A DNA stretch of 64,000 bases from an uncultured Bacteroidales bacterium (GTDB taxonomy: Bacteria > Bacteroidota > Bacteroidia > Bacteroidales > F082). The notes under the pieces were generated by a model. That model saw only the letters and a list, made by a program, of their open reading frames with translations, searched no databases and was not told the origin of the DNA. The number at the start of each line of letters is the position of its first letter. The first letter of the stretch is position 1. The stretch lies in the NCBI GenBank assembly GCA_905234765.1, contig CAJOIF010000011.1:14045-78044 (forward strand), given 5' to 3'. Shown here piece after piece: positions 27,536-35,586 of the stretch. The translations under genes were made by a program, and so were the position numbers.

Positions 27536-28243
27536 ATGGAAAGAATCGGACTAACCTACAATACAGAAAAAGAGCAAATCGTCATCTCGGAATATGGCCG
27601 CTGCGTTCAGGAAATGATCAAGAAACTGCCTGACATCGAAGACCGTGGAGAACGCACCGAAGCCGCCAAATACATCATCAGCGTCATGGTGCAGATGAAC
27701 CCGAGCATCAAACAGTCAAGCGACTACGAACACAAGCTTTGGGATCATCTCTACATGATTTCGGGGTACAACCTTGACGTGGACAGCCCTTTTGCTCCAC
27801 CGACACCCATTGAGCAGCAAAGAAAGCCACAACACATTGGTTATCAGAACAATCATATCAAATACGGTCATTATGGCCTATATCTCATCAAGATGATTGA
27901 AGCCGCTTCGCAAGAGGAAAACGACGAGATTCGCGAAGCCCTCGCCTACTCCTTGGCCGCCCAGATGAAACGTAATTACCTGGAATGGAACAAGAGTGTC
28001 GTCAACGACCAAGTCATCATCGATGACCTGAAAGCCATCAGCGGTGGAAGACTGGTCATCACGGACGAAGCCACGCTGAATTCAACAGGGGAAACATATG
28101 GCAAGTTCCAGCAACAAGGCAAGCAACAGCAAGCCCAACAAGGCAAAAAGAAGAAAAAGAAAGTGCCGAACCTGAAGGCCAACATGAACAACCCGAACAA
28201 CCCCGCATACAAAAAGCGGATGCAAGAACTGGGAAAACTTTAA
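27536..28243 (+). CDS. DUF4290 protein (Bacteroidetes-specific, unknown function)
   Basis: 235 residues from the ATG at 27536. The N-terminal block LTYNTEKEQIVISEYGRCVQEMI and the segment HIGYQNNHIKYGHYGLYLIKMIEAA are what I recognise as DUF4290, a family confined to Bacteroidetes and often found before murA. The last 50 residues are low complexity, with glutamine- and lysine-rich runs (GKQQQAQQGKKKKKK), suggesting a basic, possibly nucleic-acid- or membrane-contacting tail. No signal peptide or membrane segment is present, so it should be cytoplasmic. Function is unknown. The octamer repeat array fills the gap to murA. Confidence 0.75.
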   Translation: MERIGLTYNTEKEQIVISEYGRCVQEMIKKLPDIEDRGERTEAAKYIISVMVQMNPSIKQSSDYEHKLWDHLYMISGYNLDVDSPFAPPTPIEQQRKPQHIGYQNNHIKYGHYGLYLIKMIEAASQEENDEIREALAYSLAAQMKRNYLEWNKSVVNDQVIIDDLKAISGGRLVITDEATLNSTGETYGKFQQQGKQQQAQQGKKKKKKVPNLKANMNNPNNPAYKKRMQELGKL

Positions 28244-28245
28244 TC

Positions 28246-28322
28246 TGACACGAGACTGCGAGACTACGGGACTGCGAGACGAGCCAAGCCCCGAAGTCCC
28301 GAAGTCCCGAAGTCCCGAAGTC
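28246..28322. repeat. AGTCYCGN octamer array, copy 1 (inverted arms)
   Basis: The left arm is a run of GAGACTGC/GGGACTGC-type octamers and the right arm is four exact copies of CCCGAAGT. Read on opposite strands the two arms share the unit AGTCYCGN, so the array can fold into a long imperfect hairpin. It ends 8 bp before the murA ATG. Confidence 0.8.
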
Positions 28323-28330
28323 AAAAAAAT

Positions 28331-29629
28331 ATGGCATCACTGAAGATAAAAGGCGGCTGCAAGCTGCAAGGCGAAATCGTCCCGCAAGGCGCGAAAAACG
28401 AGGCCATGCAGATTCTGTGTGCCTGCCTGCTCACCGACGAGAAAGTCACCATCCACAACCTGCCCGACATCCTCGACATCAACAACCTGATTGCCCTCTT
28501 GGAAGGCATGGGTGTTATGATTGAGCGGCCCACACGGCACGACATCACGCTGCAAGCCAAGGAAATCAACTTCAACTATTTCCACCTGACCGCCTACCAA
28601 AACACTGCATCAAAACTCCGTGGCAGCGTGATGATGACCGGCCCGATGCTGGCCCGTTTCGGCAAGGCCTACATGCCCAAGCCTGGTGGCGACAAAATCG
28701 GTCGACGCAGGCTCGACACCCACGTCATCGGTTTGCAGAAACTCGGTGCCATCTTTGATTTCGACACTTACCAAGTTGGGGTGCAACATGGCGGGCTGAA
28801 AGGCTGCTACATGCTCCTCGATGAGGCTTCCGTCACGGGTACCGCCAACATCGTCATGGCCGCAGTGTTGGCCCAAGGCACCACCACCATCTTCAACGCC
28901 GCTTGCGAGCCTTATCTCGTCCAGCTCTGTACCATGCTCAACAACATGGGTGCCGACATCAAAGGCGTTGGCTCCAATCTCTTGACCATCAACGGCGTAA
29001 GCCGTTTGCACGGCACCGAGCACACTCTTTTGGTCGACATGATCGAGGTGGGTAGTTTCATCGGCATGGCCGCTATGACGGGCAGCGAGATTACTATCAA
29101 GAATGCTGGCATACAGCAACTTGGCATCATTCCCGATGTATTCCGCAAACTCGGCATCCAGATGGATTTCCGTGACGATGATATCTTCATTCCCGCGCAA
29201 GACCACTATGAGGTGCAGACTTTTATGGATGGCAGCATCCTCACCGTGGCCGACGCGCCCTGGCCTGGCTTCACGCCCGACCTCATTAGTATCGTGCTAG
29301 TGGTGGCCACGCAAGCCAAAGGTACCGTGCTCGTGCACCAGAAGATGTTTGAGAGCCGCTTGTTCTTCGTCGATAAGCTCATCGACATGGGTGCGCAGAT
29401 CATCCTCTGCGACCCGCACCGCGCCAACGTCATCGGCCTCGACCACGCACACAACCTCCGTGGCATCCGCATGGCCTCTCCCGACATCCGCGCCGGCGTT
29501 GCCCTGCTCATCGCCGCCCTCTCCGCCGACGGCACCAGCATCATCGACAACAGCGACCAAATCGAGCGTGGGTATCAGTATATTGACAAGCGACTGAATG
29601 CTTTGGGAGCGGAGATCGAGAGACTGTAA
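28331..29629 (+). CDS. murA: UDP-N-acetylglucosamine 1-carboxyvinyltransferase MurA
   Basis: 432 residues, normal MurA length. It transfers enolpyruvate from PEP to UDP-GlcNAc, the first committed step of peptidoglycan synthesis. Diagnostic blocks are KIKGGCKLQGEIVPQGAKNEAM with the catalytic Lys-Asn pair near residue 22, RGSVMMTGPMLARFGKA, EVGSFIGMAAMTGSEITIKNA and PWPGFTPDLISI. The active-site loop reads PGGDKIGRRRLD, so Asp121 replaces the Cys (Cys115 in E. coli) that fosfomycin alkylates. This substitution is known to preserve activity and give intrinsic fosfomycin resistance. The start at 28331 is fixed by the repeat array ending 8 bp upstream. Confidence 0.96.
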   Translation: MASLKIKGGCKLQGEIVPQGAKNEAMQILCACLLTDEKVTIHNLPDILDINNLIALLEGMGVMIERPTRHDITLQAKEINFNYFHLTAYQNTASKLRGSVMMTGPMLARFGKAYMPKPGGDKIGRRRLDTHVIGLQKLGAIFDFDTYQVGVQHGGLKGCYMLLDEASVTGTANIVMAAVLAQGTTTIFNAACEPYLVQLCTMLNNMGADIKGVGSNLLTINGVSRLHGTEHTLLVDMIEVGSFIGMAAMTGSEITIKNAGIQQLGIIPDVFRKLGIQMDFRDDDIFIPAQDHYEVQTFMDGSILTVADAPWPGFTPDLISIVLVVATQAKGTVLVHQKMFESRLFFVDKLIDMGAQIILCDPHRANVIGLDHAHNLRGIRMASPDIRAGVALLIAALSADGTSIIDNSDQIERGYQYIDKRLNALGAEIERL

Positions 29630-29655
29630 AAAAACTACCCTTCTATTATGGCGTT

Positions 29656-30831
29656 TCAATAGTTTAATCCAAAATGCCACAAGGGGATAATTATGCCCTG
29701 CCCAAACTCGATTTCATCCCTTACGACAATGCCTTTCGGAATGTCCTGAATTTGCTTCTTTCCCTTCTTTCGTCCACCGACCTCGAAAGTATAATCTCCG
29801 ACTACAAAATCCGATTCCCGTGATGAAAAAACTTTATTCATCACTCGCATTTGGTTATAGAAAAAAGTCTCGCGCAAATTGCCTATCTCGGGTCGACCAT
29901 TCGCCAATACTGTCATCAAACTCGGATTATCCACATAGACCTTTTCCACTTTCCCCAAGCCTCTCATCCCGCCCGTATCATCGCGCAACTGGCCAATCAT
30001 ACCAGCCTTTTCAAGATAAGTCAAATAATCGGGGACATTGTTTTTGCTTACATGCAGTTCCGAAGCCAAACTATCCGCATTGGGCTTGTAAGGTGCCAAT
30101 TCGGCAATTACAGCCAGCATCTGCTTCAACTTCCGTGCTGTAGAAGCCCGCATATCGGCAAATTGCGGAATATCAGATTCAATTGTCTGTGAAACGACCT
30201 GTTCCATTCTGATAGCAAAACCGTTTTCTTGGGCAAAAGGATAATAGCCCGAACGAAGGTATTCCCTGAACAAAGGCAACGGATGCTCCACTTGCAGCAA
30301 TTCTACCGTATGTGCAAGAATCTCCTCCAACGAATAAGTTCGCATCTTCACCGAATGGAAAAGTTCAAGATACTCACGAAACGACAAGCCCTGCATTTGA
30401 TACATCAAGGCACGACGACTCAAATCAGCCTCACCTTTAGTAATATCAAGTATCGACGACCCTGTAAACACCACGCGCAAATCAGGATGCACATCGTAAA
30501 TCTGTTTCAGTTCGCGGGACCAGTTGGCGTATTTATGCACCTCATCAATATAAAGATGTGTGCCACCTTCTTTCACGAAATCATCAGCCAAGTCCACCAA
30601 ACTATGATTGGCAAAATAAGTGTGGTCAGCCGAAACGTAAAGCCACATCCCTTCATTGCGATGGGCTTTCACTTGTTGCAACAGCAAAGTAGATTTCCCC
30701 ACGCCACGCGGCCCAACGATACCGACCAAACGGCTGTCCCAATCGATACGCTGCGCCATATAACGCTCAAAATCCATAGGCGCGCGGCGCAACTGCTCTT
30801 CCATATAAGCATACAATGTTACTTCTATCAT
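29656..30831 (-). CDS. AAA ATPase with DUF4143-type C-terminus
   Basis: 391 residues from the ATG at 30829-30831. The AAA_14 ATPase half has Walker A GPRGVGKSTLLL (near residue 38) and Walker B THLYIDEVHKY (near 93), with the sensor-like VVFTGSSILDI. The C-terminal half (about 210-391) contains a winged-helix-like segment (LASELHVSKNNVPDYLTYLEKAGMI) followed by a nuclease-like region with DFVVGDYTFEVGGRKKG, which resembles the PD-(D/E)XK remnant of DUF4143 proteins. These ATPases are common in Bacteroidetes accessory DNA; their role is unproven. Its promoter region holds unusual direct repeats. Confidence 0.8.
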   Translation of the reverse strand: MIEVTLYAYMEEQLRRAPMDFERYMAQRIDWDSRLVGIVGPRGVGKSTLLLQQVKAHRNEGMWLYVSADHTYFANHSLVDLADDFVKEGGTHLYIDEVHKYANWSRELKQIYDVHPDLRVVFTGSSILDITKGEADLSRRALMYQMQGLSFREYLELFHSVKMRTYSLEEILAHTVELLQVEHPLPLFREYLRSGYYPFAQENGFAIRMEQVVSQTIESDIPQFADMRASTARKLKQMLAVIAELAPYKPNADSLASELHVSKNNVPDYLTYLEKAGMIGQLRDDTGGMRGLGKVEKVYVDNPSLMTVLANGRPEIGNLRETFFYNQMRVMNKVFSSRESDFVVGDYTFEVGGRKKGKKQIQDIPKGIVVRDEIEFGQGIIIPLWHFGLNY

Positions 30832-30853
30832 GGCTTTTCGGTTTATTTTGCCG

Positions 30854-30861
30854 CAAAAATA
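30854..30861 (-). promoter_or_regulatory. -7 promoter element for the DUF4143-type ATPase gene
   Basis: The minus strand reads TATTTTTG then C, 22 bp before the start at 30831. Confidence 0.6.
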
Positions 30862-30900
30862 CAAAAAATCCCTCATTAAGGGAGTTTTTTATAAAAAAAA

Positions 30901-30945
30901 GCACTGTTTGAGGGTAATATTATTGAAATTTAGCACTATTTGAGG
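30901..30945. repeat. Direct repeat GCACTRTTTGAGGG, two copies
   Basis: GCACTGTTTGAGGG (30901-30914) and GCACTATTTGAGGG (30932-30945) differ at one base and are spaced 31 bp start to start, about three helical turns. The half-motif GAGGG/CCCTC recurs in the palindrome at 30870-30884. A regulator binding site upstream of the ATPase gene is plausible. Confidence 0.5.
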
Positions 30946-31140
30946 GATTTTTAAGCAAGAGCGAAAGCGCTTCACGAATAAAAATAGAATGAAATTCAAA
31001 AAAACACTGCCAAATCGAAAATACGACGAAGACTCACAAAAAAAGCAAAATCCCCTGCCATTTTGTCAATCCAACTCCATTTGGCAAAAGATTTGATAAA
31101 ATATGCCGCAAAATGAAAAAAAAGTAAAAACAAATATATC

Positions 31141-31767
31141 ATGAAAGAAAACGAAAACGTTAACAATCAAGACGATGCCATGAAAGACACCGTCAGTGCT
31201 GACATGGAGAACAGCCAAGAGCCCGTCGAAGAACAGCCGAAACAAGAAACCAAAGCGACTCAAGATGACAAGGTTTCAGACAAAAAGTCAAGGAGGTTCA
31301 AGATGCGTCATGCGCAGGAGAAAGCTTTGGAAGAAGAAAGAGCCAAATACGCCGAGCTAAACGACAAGTACTTGCGTCTGTTCTCGGAGTTCGACAACTT
31401 CCGCAAGCGCACCGCCAAGGAAAAGCTGGACTTGACCGTAACGGCTTCGGAGAGTGTCATCAAAGACATCCTGCCCGTGCTGGACGACTTCGAGCGCGCC
31501 CTGCAAAACATGGAAAAGAACGGCAACGAGGCCGACATGCAAGGCGTCACCTTGATTTTCAACAAGTTGAAAGACACTTTGAAGAAGAAAGGCTTGGAGG
31601 AAATCGAGGCGATGGATGTCGAGTTCAACACCGACGAGCATGAGGCGCTCACCCTTATCCCCGCCCCTGACGAGAGCAAGAAGGGCAAGGTTTTGGATGT
31701 GATTCAAAAGGGTTATAAGCTGAACGGCAAGGTGATACGGTTTGCGAGAGTGGTTGTTGGGAATTGA
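31141..31767 (+). CDS. grpE: GrpE nucleotide-exchange factor
   Basis: 208 residues. GrpE releases ADP from DnaK. The first 65 residues are acidic/glutamine-rich and disordered-looking, then a long coiled coil (about 60-130, ALEEERAKYAELNDKYLRLFSEFDNFRKR) leads into the beta-domain with the family signature (EGIEA-like GLEEIEAMDVEFNTDEHEAL, and KVLDVIQKGYKLNGKVIRFARVVV at the end). The dnaJ gene follows 207 bp downstream with a palindromic repeat between them. No clear vegetative promoter was seen upstream. Confidence 0.95.
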   Translation: MKENENVNNQDDAMKDTVSADMENSQEPVEEQPKQETKATQDDKVSDKKSRRFKMRHAQEKALEEERAKYAELNDKYLRLFSEFDNFRKRTAKEKLDLTVTASESVIKDILPVLDDFERALQNMEKNGNEADMQGVTLIFNKLKDTLKKKGLEEIEAMDVEFNTDEHEALTLIPAPDESKKGKVLDVIQKGYKLNGKVIRFARVVVGN

Positions 31768-31778
31768 ACACGCTTCGC

Positions 31779-31930
31779 GTCATTGCGAGGTACGAAGCCC
31801 CGCCTAAAACGTCATTGCGGGCTTGACCCGCAATCTCCAAAGCAGAAGGATACGTCTTCGCGCATAGGAGATGGCGGATGTTCCTCCGCCATGACGGTTA
31901 AAGCGTTCGGATAGTGTTCCTCGCAATGAC
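31779..31930. repeat. Double-hairpin palindromic element, composite copy
   Basis: The outer arms GTCATTGCGAGG (31779-31790) and CCTCGCAATGAC (31919-31930) are a perfect 12-bp inverted repeat. Within lies a copy of the 90-bp element: hairpin TTGCGGG/CCCGCAA (31815-31833) and hairpin ATGGCGGA/TCCGCCAT (31871-31892). Related copies are at 49674-49762 and 50643-50731. Confidence 0.8.
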
Positions 31931-31974
31931 GTAAAACGGCAGTAAAACAAGCAGATAGAAAGGAAAACAAGATA

Positions 31975-33171
31975 ATGGCAGACAAACAAAAACGTGATTA
32001 CTACGAGGTGCTGGGCGTCAGCAAGACCTCCACACCCGACGAGATAAAGAGTGCCTACCGTAAGGCCGCGCTCAAATGGCACCCCGACAAGTGGGTGAAC
32101 GGCACCGATGCCGAGAAGAAGACCGCCGAGGAGAACTTCAAGGAAGCCTCGGAGGCCTATTCGGTGTTGAGCGACGAAAACAAGAAAGCCCGCTATGACC
32201 ATTACGGTTTCGCCGGCATGGACGGCGGCTCGGCCAGCGGTGGTGCTGGAGGCTTCAGCGGTTTCGGCGACTTCGACCTGAACGACATCCTGAACAGCGT
32301 GTTTGGCCGCGGCTTCGACTTTGGGGGATTCGGCGGCGGCTTTAGCGGTTTTGGTGGCAGCAGTCGCGGCGGCACCGTCCGTCAGCGCGGCTCCAACCTC
32401 CGCGTGAAGGTGAAACTCAATCTACAGGAGATTGCTCATGGCACGAAGAAGAAAATCAAGGTCAGCAAGTACGTGAGCTGTACCCACTGCCACGGCAGCG
32501 GCTCCGAAGATGGCTCCACCGAGACCTGCCCGACCTGCCACGGTCGCGGCCAGGTGGTGCAAACCGTCAACAGCTTCTTCGGGCAGATGCAGACCGCCTC
32601 AGTGTGTCCCACCTGCGGTGGACAAGGCACCGTCATCAAGAAGAAATGCAGCCACTGCGGTGGCGAAGGCATCGTGAAAGGCGATGAAATCATCGAGATC
32701 GACATCCCTGCCGGCGTGGGCGAAGGCATGCAACTCACCGTGCGCGGCAAGGGCAACGCCGGACCGCACAACGGCGTGAACGGCGACCTGCTCGTCCTCA
32801 TCGAAGAAGAAGCCCATCCCGACTTCGAACGAGACGAAAGCAATCTGATCTACAACCTGTTCATCACGATCCCTGAAGCCATCATGGGCACCCAAGCAGA
32901 AGTGCCAACCGTCGACGGCAAGGTGAGAGTGAAGATCGCCCCTGGCACGCAGAGCGGCAAGGTGCTGAGACTGAGGGGGAAAGGCTTGCCCATCCTCAAT
33001 GGTTATGGCAGTGGCGACATGCTCGTCAACGTGAATGTATGGATTCCGAAAAAGATCAACAAAAAAGAGGAAGAACTGCTTCAACAACTCGGCCAGTCGG
33101 AGAACTTCAAGCCCAACCCGACGGCGGAGGAGAAGAGTTTTTTCAGCAAGATCAAGGATTACTTTAATTGA
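31975..33171 (+). CDS. dnaJ: Chaperone DnaJ (Hsp40)
   Basis: 398 residues with all DnaJ modules in order: J domain with the HPD motif in KWHPDKW (near residue 38), Gly/Phe-rich linker (about 80-135, GFSGFGDFD and repeats), four CxxCxGxG zinc motifs (CTHCHGSG, CPTCHGRG, CPTCGGQG, CSHCGGEG; about 165-230) and the C-terminal substrate-binding domain (LLVLIEEEAHPDFERD). It delivers unfolded proteins to DnaK and stimulates its ATPase. The J domain has a small insertion after HPDK (WVNGTDAEK). grpE lies upstream; dnaK itself is not in the window. Confidence 0.97.
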   Translation: MADKQKRDYYEVLGVSKTSTPDEIKSAYRKAALKWHPDKWVNGTDAEKKTAEENFKEASEAYSVLSDENKKARYDHYGFAGMDGGSASGGAGGFSGFGDFDLNDILNSVFGRGFDFGGFGGGFSGFGGSSRGGTVRQRGSNLRVKVKLNLQEIAHGTKKKIKVSKYVSCTHCHGSGSEDGSTETCPTCHGRGQVVQTVNSFFGQMQTASVCPTCGGQGTVIKKKCSHCGGEGIVKGDEIIEIDIPAGVGEGMQLTVRGKGNAGPHNGVNGDLLVLIEEEAHPDFERDESNLIYNLFITIPEAIMGTQAEVPTVDGKVRVKIAPGTQSGKVLRLRGKGLPILNGYGSGDMLVNVNVWIPKKINKKEEELLQQLGQSENFKPNPTAEEKSFFSKIKDYFN

Positions 33172-33250
33172 CTTCGGGACTTCGGGACTTCGAGACTTCT
33201 TGGGGTAACCCAACGACTCACAGTCCCGTAGTCACGTAGTCTCGCAGTCT
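33170..33250. repeat. AGTCYCGN octamer array, copy 2 (inverted arms)
   Basis: The left arm has four ACTTCGGG-type octamers and the right arm has AGTCCCGT, AGTCACGT, AGTCTCGC and AGTCT. The arms are inverted relative to each other with a centre around GGGGTAACCC. The array begins at the dnaJ stop codon and ends 8 bp before the next ATG. Confidence 0.8.
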
Positions 33251-33258
33251 AATAAAAT

Positions 33259-34182
33259 ATGACAAAAATATCCATTAACGAGGTCACGAAAAAATTCGCC
33301 GACCACACCGCATTAGACCGTATGTGCATTGACATTCCAAAACAATGCATATACGGCCTTTTAGGTCCCAACGGAGCTGGCAAGACCACCCTCATCCGTA
33401 TCCTCAACCAAATCACCGCGCCCGATACAGGTCAAGTGCTGATTGATGGAGAACCTCTTTGCCAAAAGCACATCACCCACATCGGTTATTTGCCCGAGGA
33501 ACGCGGCTTGTACAAAAAGATGAAAGTCGGCGAACAGGCCGTATATTTGGCTGAACTCAAAGGCATTAAGAAAGCCGAAGCGCAAAAACGGTTGAAAGAA
33601 TGGTTCGACAAATTTGAAATTGGAGGCTGGTGGGACAAGAAAGTCGAGGAACTCTCGAAAGGCATGCAGCAGAAAGTGCAGTTCATCACCACCGTCATCC
33701 ATGAGCCCGACATCCTCATCTTCGACGAGCCTTTCAGCGGCTTCGATCCTATCAACGCAAACCTCTTGAAAGAGTCCATACTCGGACTGCGCGACAAAGG
33801 TGCGACCATTCTTCTTTCCACCCATAACATGGCCTCCGTTGAGGAGCTTTGCGACAGCATCACCTTGATTAACAATGGCAAAAGCATCCTACAAGGCAAA
33901 GTCACTGACATCAAACGGCAGCACGACACCCACCAAAGGGAGCTCATCGTCCGCTGCGACGATTTCAGCAAAGTGATGGCCGTTGCCGACACCTATAATA
34001 ATATAAAGGTGGAACACACCGACCTCCCCGATGAGACCAAACTGACCCTATTCAGCGATTCGCCGAATGAACTCATTGGCAAACTGCTGGAAATCGGTCA
34101 ACTCGTTTCCTTCAAGGAAGTGCTGCCTTCCATGAACGACATCTTCATCCAAGAAGTGCTATCTCAAAACCAAGCCTCATGA
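33259..34182 (+). CDS. ABC transporter ATPase (NatA-like)
   Basis: 307 residues. Walker A GPNGAGKTTLI (near residue 36), the signature LSKGMQQKVQ (near 133), Walker B ILIFDEPFSGFD (near 153) and the H-loop LLSTHNMASVEEL are all intact. The last 80 residues form the regulatory extension seen in NatA/CcmA-type ATPases. It should energise the permease encoded next, whose ATG overlaps this stop codon by 4 bp. NatAB systems export sodium and related families export other ions or drugs; the substrate here is not known. Confidence 0.9.
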   Translation: MTKISINEVTKKFADHTALDRMCIDIPKQCIYGLLGPNGAGKTTLIRILNQITAPDTGQVLIDGEPLCQKHITHIGYLPEERGLYKKMKVGEQAVYLAELKGIKKAEAQKRLKEWFDKFEIGGWWDKKVEELSKGMQQKVQFITTVIHEPDILIFDEPFSGFDPINANLLKESILGLRDKGATILLSTHNMASVEELCDSITLINNGKSILQGKVTDIKRQHDTHQRELIVRCDDFSKVMAVADTYNNIKVEHTDLPDETKLTLFSDSPNELIGKLLEIGQLVSFKEVLPSMNDIFIQEVLSQNQAS

Positions 34183-35492
34183 ACAAGATCGGACTCATCA
34201 TCAAGCGAGAATACCTGACGCGCGTTCGCAAGCGCAGTTTCCTCATCATGACTTTCTTGGGGCCCGTCTTATTGGCCGCCATATACATCATTCCCATCAT
34301 GCTTGCCTTGCACAGCGGCAACGACCATATGCGCATCGCTGTCGTTGACGAGAGCCATTGGTTTGAAGACCGTTTCAACGACACCAAGGAGCACACATTC
34401 ATCCTCATGACCGGCCAACCCATCGACTCGGTGAAGGATATGGTGAAAGACGGCGTGTTTGATATGGCGCTTTATGTCCCGCCCACCCAACTCAACATTC
34501 CATCCAATGCTGTCGTGTATAGCATCCGCCAAGTACCGATTGAGATTGAGACCTACATCAGCAACGTGATGGAAAAGGAAATCGAAGACCAGAAGCTGAT
34601 GGCCAACGGCGTCGACCCTGAAATCGTCAATGCCGTCAAGACCAACGTCAACCTACAAATCATGCGCATGGACGAGAAAGGCAACGAGAAGGAGACTTTC
34701 ACCAAAGTACAGTTCCTGCTCGGCATCATCTTGGCCGGCCTGGTTTACATGTTCATCATCTTCTTTGGCGGACAGGTCATGCAAGGCGTGGCAGAAGAAA
34801 AGACCAACAGAATCATCGAAGTCATCATCAGTTCGGTGAAACCTTTCCAACTGATGATGGGCAAAATCATCGGTGTTTCGCTGGTTGCCCTCACTCAGTT
34901 CGTGATGTGGATTTTGCTCACTGGAGTACTGTATCTCGGCTTTTCGGCCTTCTTGGGCCTCAGCAACCCCGAAATGCTCTCAGCGGGCACTGTGATGAGT
35001 CAGGAAATCACTGCCAACGATGTTATGAGCAACGAAAGCGTCCAGAACATCCTGCAAATCGTCCATTCCATCGACTTTAGCACCATCATCATCACCTTCA
35101 TCCTCTTCTTCATATTGGGTTACCTGCTCTATGCCACCCTTTATGCCGCCATAGGTTCTTTGGTCGACAACAACACTGATTCACAACAATTTGCATTACC
35201 CATCACCGTGCCACTCATCATTGCCATCATCAGTTCGTTCTACATCATCAACAATCCAGACAGTTCGCTTTCCGTCTGGCTTTCAATGATTCCCTTCACA
35301 TCCCCCATTGCCATGATGGTCAGGATTCCGTTTGGTGTTCCGATATGGCAAGTAGTGCTGTCAGTAGTCCTTTTGGCAGGAACTTTCGTTTTGATGACCT
35401 GGCTTGCCGCAAAAATCTATCGCACAGGCATCCTCATGTACGGCAAAAAACTTTCCTACAAGGAAATTTTCAAATGGTTGAAATATAAATAG
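34179..35492 (+). CDS. ABC-2 type transporter permease (NatB-like)
   Basis: 437 residues. An N-terminal transmembrane helix (about 20-42, after KREYLTRVRKRSF) is followed by an extracytoplasmic domain of about 135 residues and then five or six helices (about 180-425). The KREY...R-K-R-SF start and the segment VAEEKTNRIIEVIISSVKPFQLMMGKIIG are hallmarks of the NatB/YhaP group of ABC-2 permeases. It pairs with the ATPase gene immediately upstream (ATGA overlap). A separate promoter for secDF lies after its stop. Confidence 0.9.
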   Translation: MNKIGLIIKREYLTRVRKRSFLIMTFLGPVLLAAIYIIPIMLALHSGNDHMRIAVVDESHWFEDRFNDTKEHTFILMTGQPIDSVKDMVKDGVFDMALYVPPTQLNIPSNAVVYSIRQVPIEIETYISNVMEKEIEDQKLMANGVDPEIVNAVKTNVNLQIMRMDEKGNEKETFTKVQFLLGIILAGLVYMFIIFFGGQVMQGVAEEKTNRIIEVIISSVKPFQLMMGKIIGVSLVALTQFVMWILLTGVLYLGFSAFLGLSNPEMLSAGTVMSQEITANDVMSNESVQNILQIVHSIDFSTIIITFILFFILGYLLYATLYAAIGSLVDNNTDSQQFALPITVPLIIAIISSFYIINNPDSSLSVWLSMIPFTSPIAMMVRIPFGVPIWQVVLSVVLLAGTFVLMTWLAAKIYRTGILMYGKKLSYKEIFKWLKYK

Positions 35493-35502
35493 AAATATTT
35501 CG

Positions 35503-35510
35503 TATTTTTG
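35503..35510 (+). promoter_or_regulatory. -7 promoter element for secDF
   Basis: TATTTTTG followed by C, 76 bp before the ATG at 35587, the longest leader among the clear promoters here. Confidence 0.55.
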
Positions 35511-35586
35511 CAGGCTCGTAATTGAGTAAAAAGGATCTTTTAGAAATTTAACAAATTAAAAGTCAAATAATTAAATCGTTTTTACA

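Larger units (their letters stand above)
30832..31140. other. Intergenic region between the ATPase gene and grpE
   Basis: 309 bp without a gene. It contains a minus-strand promoter, an inverted repeat (CCCTCATTAAGGGAG, 30870-30884) and two direct repeats of about 14 bp (30901-30914 and 30932-30945). From about 30960 to 31140 it is AT-rich with several A-runs and no clear TAnnTTTG element for grpE. Confidence 0.6.

Noticed and set aside
28246..28322. Octamer array considered as CRISPR
   Set aside because: Units are 8 bp, contiguous, with no spacers and with inverted arms; it does not fit any CRISPR layout.
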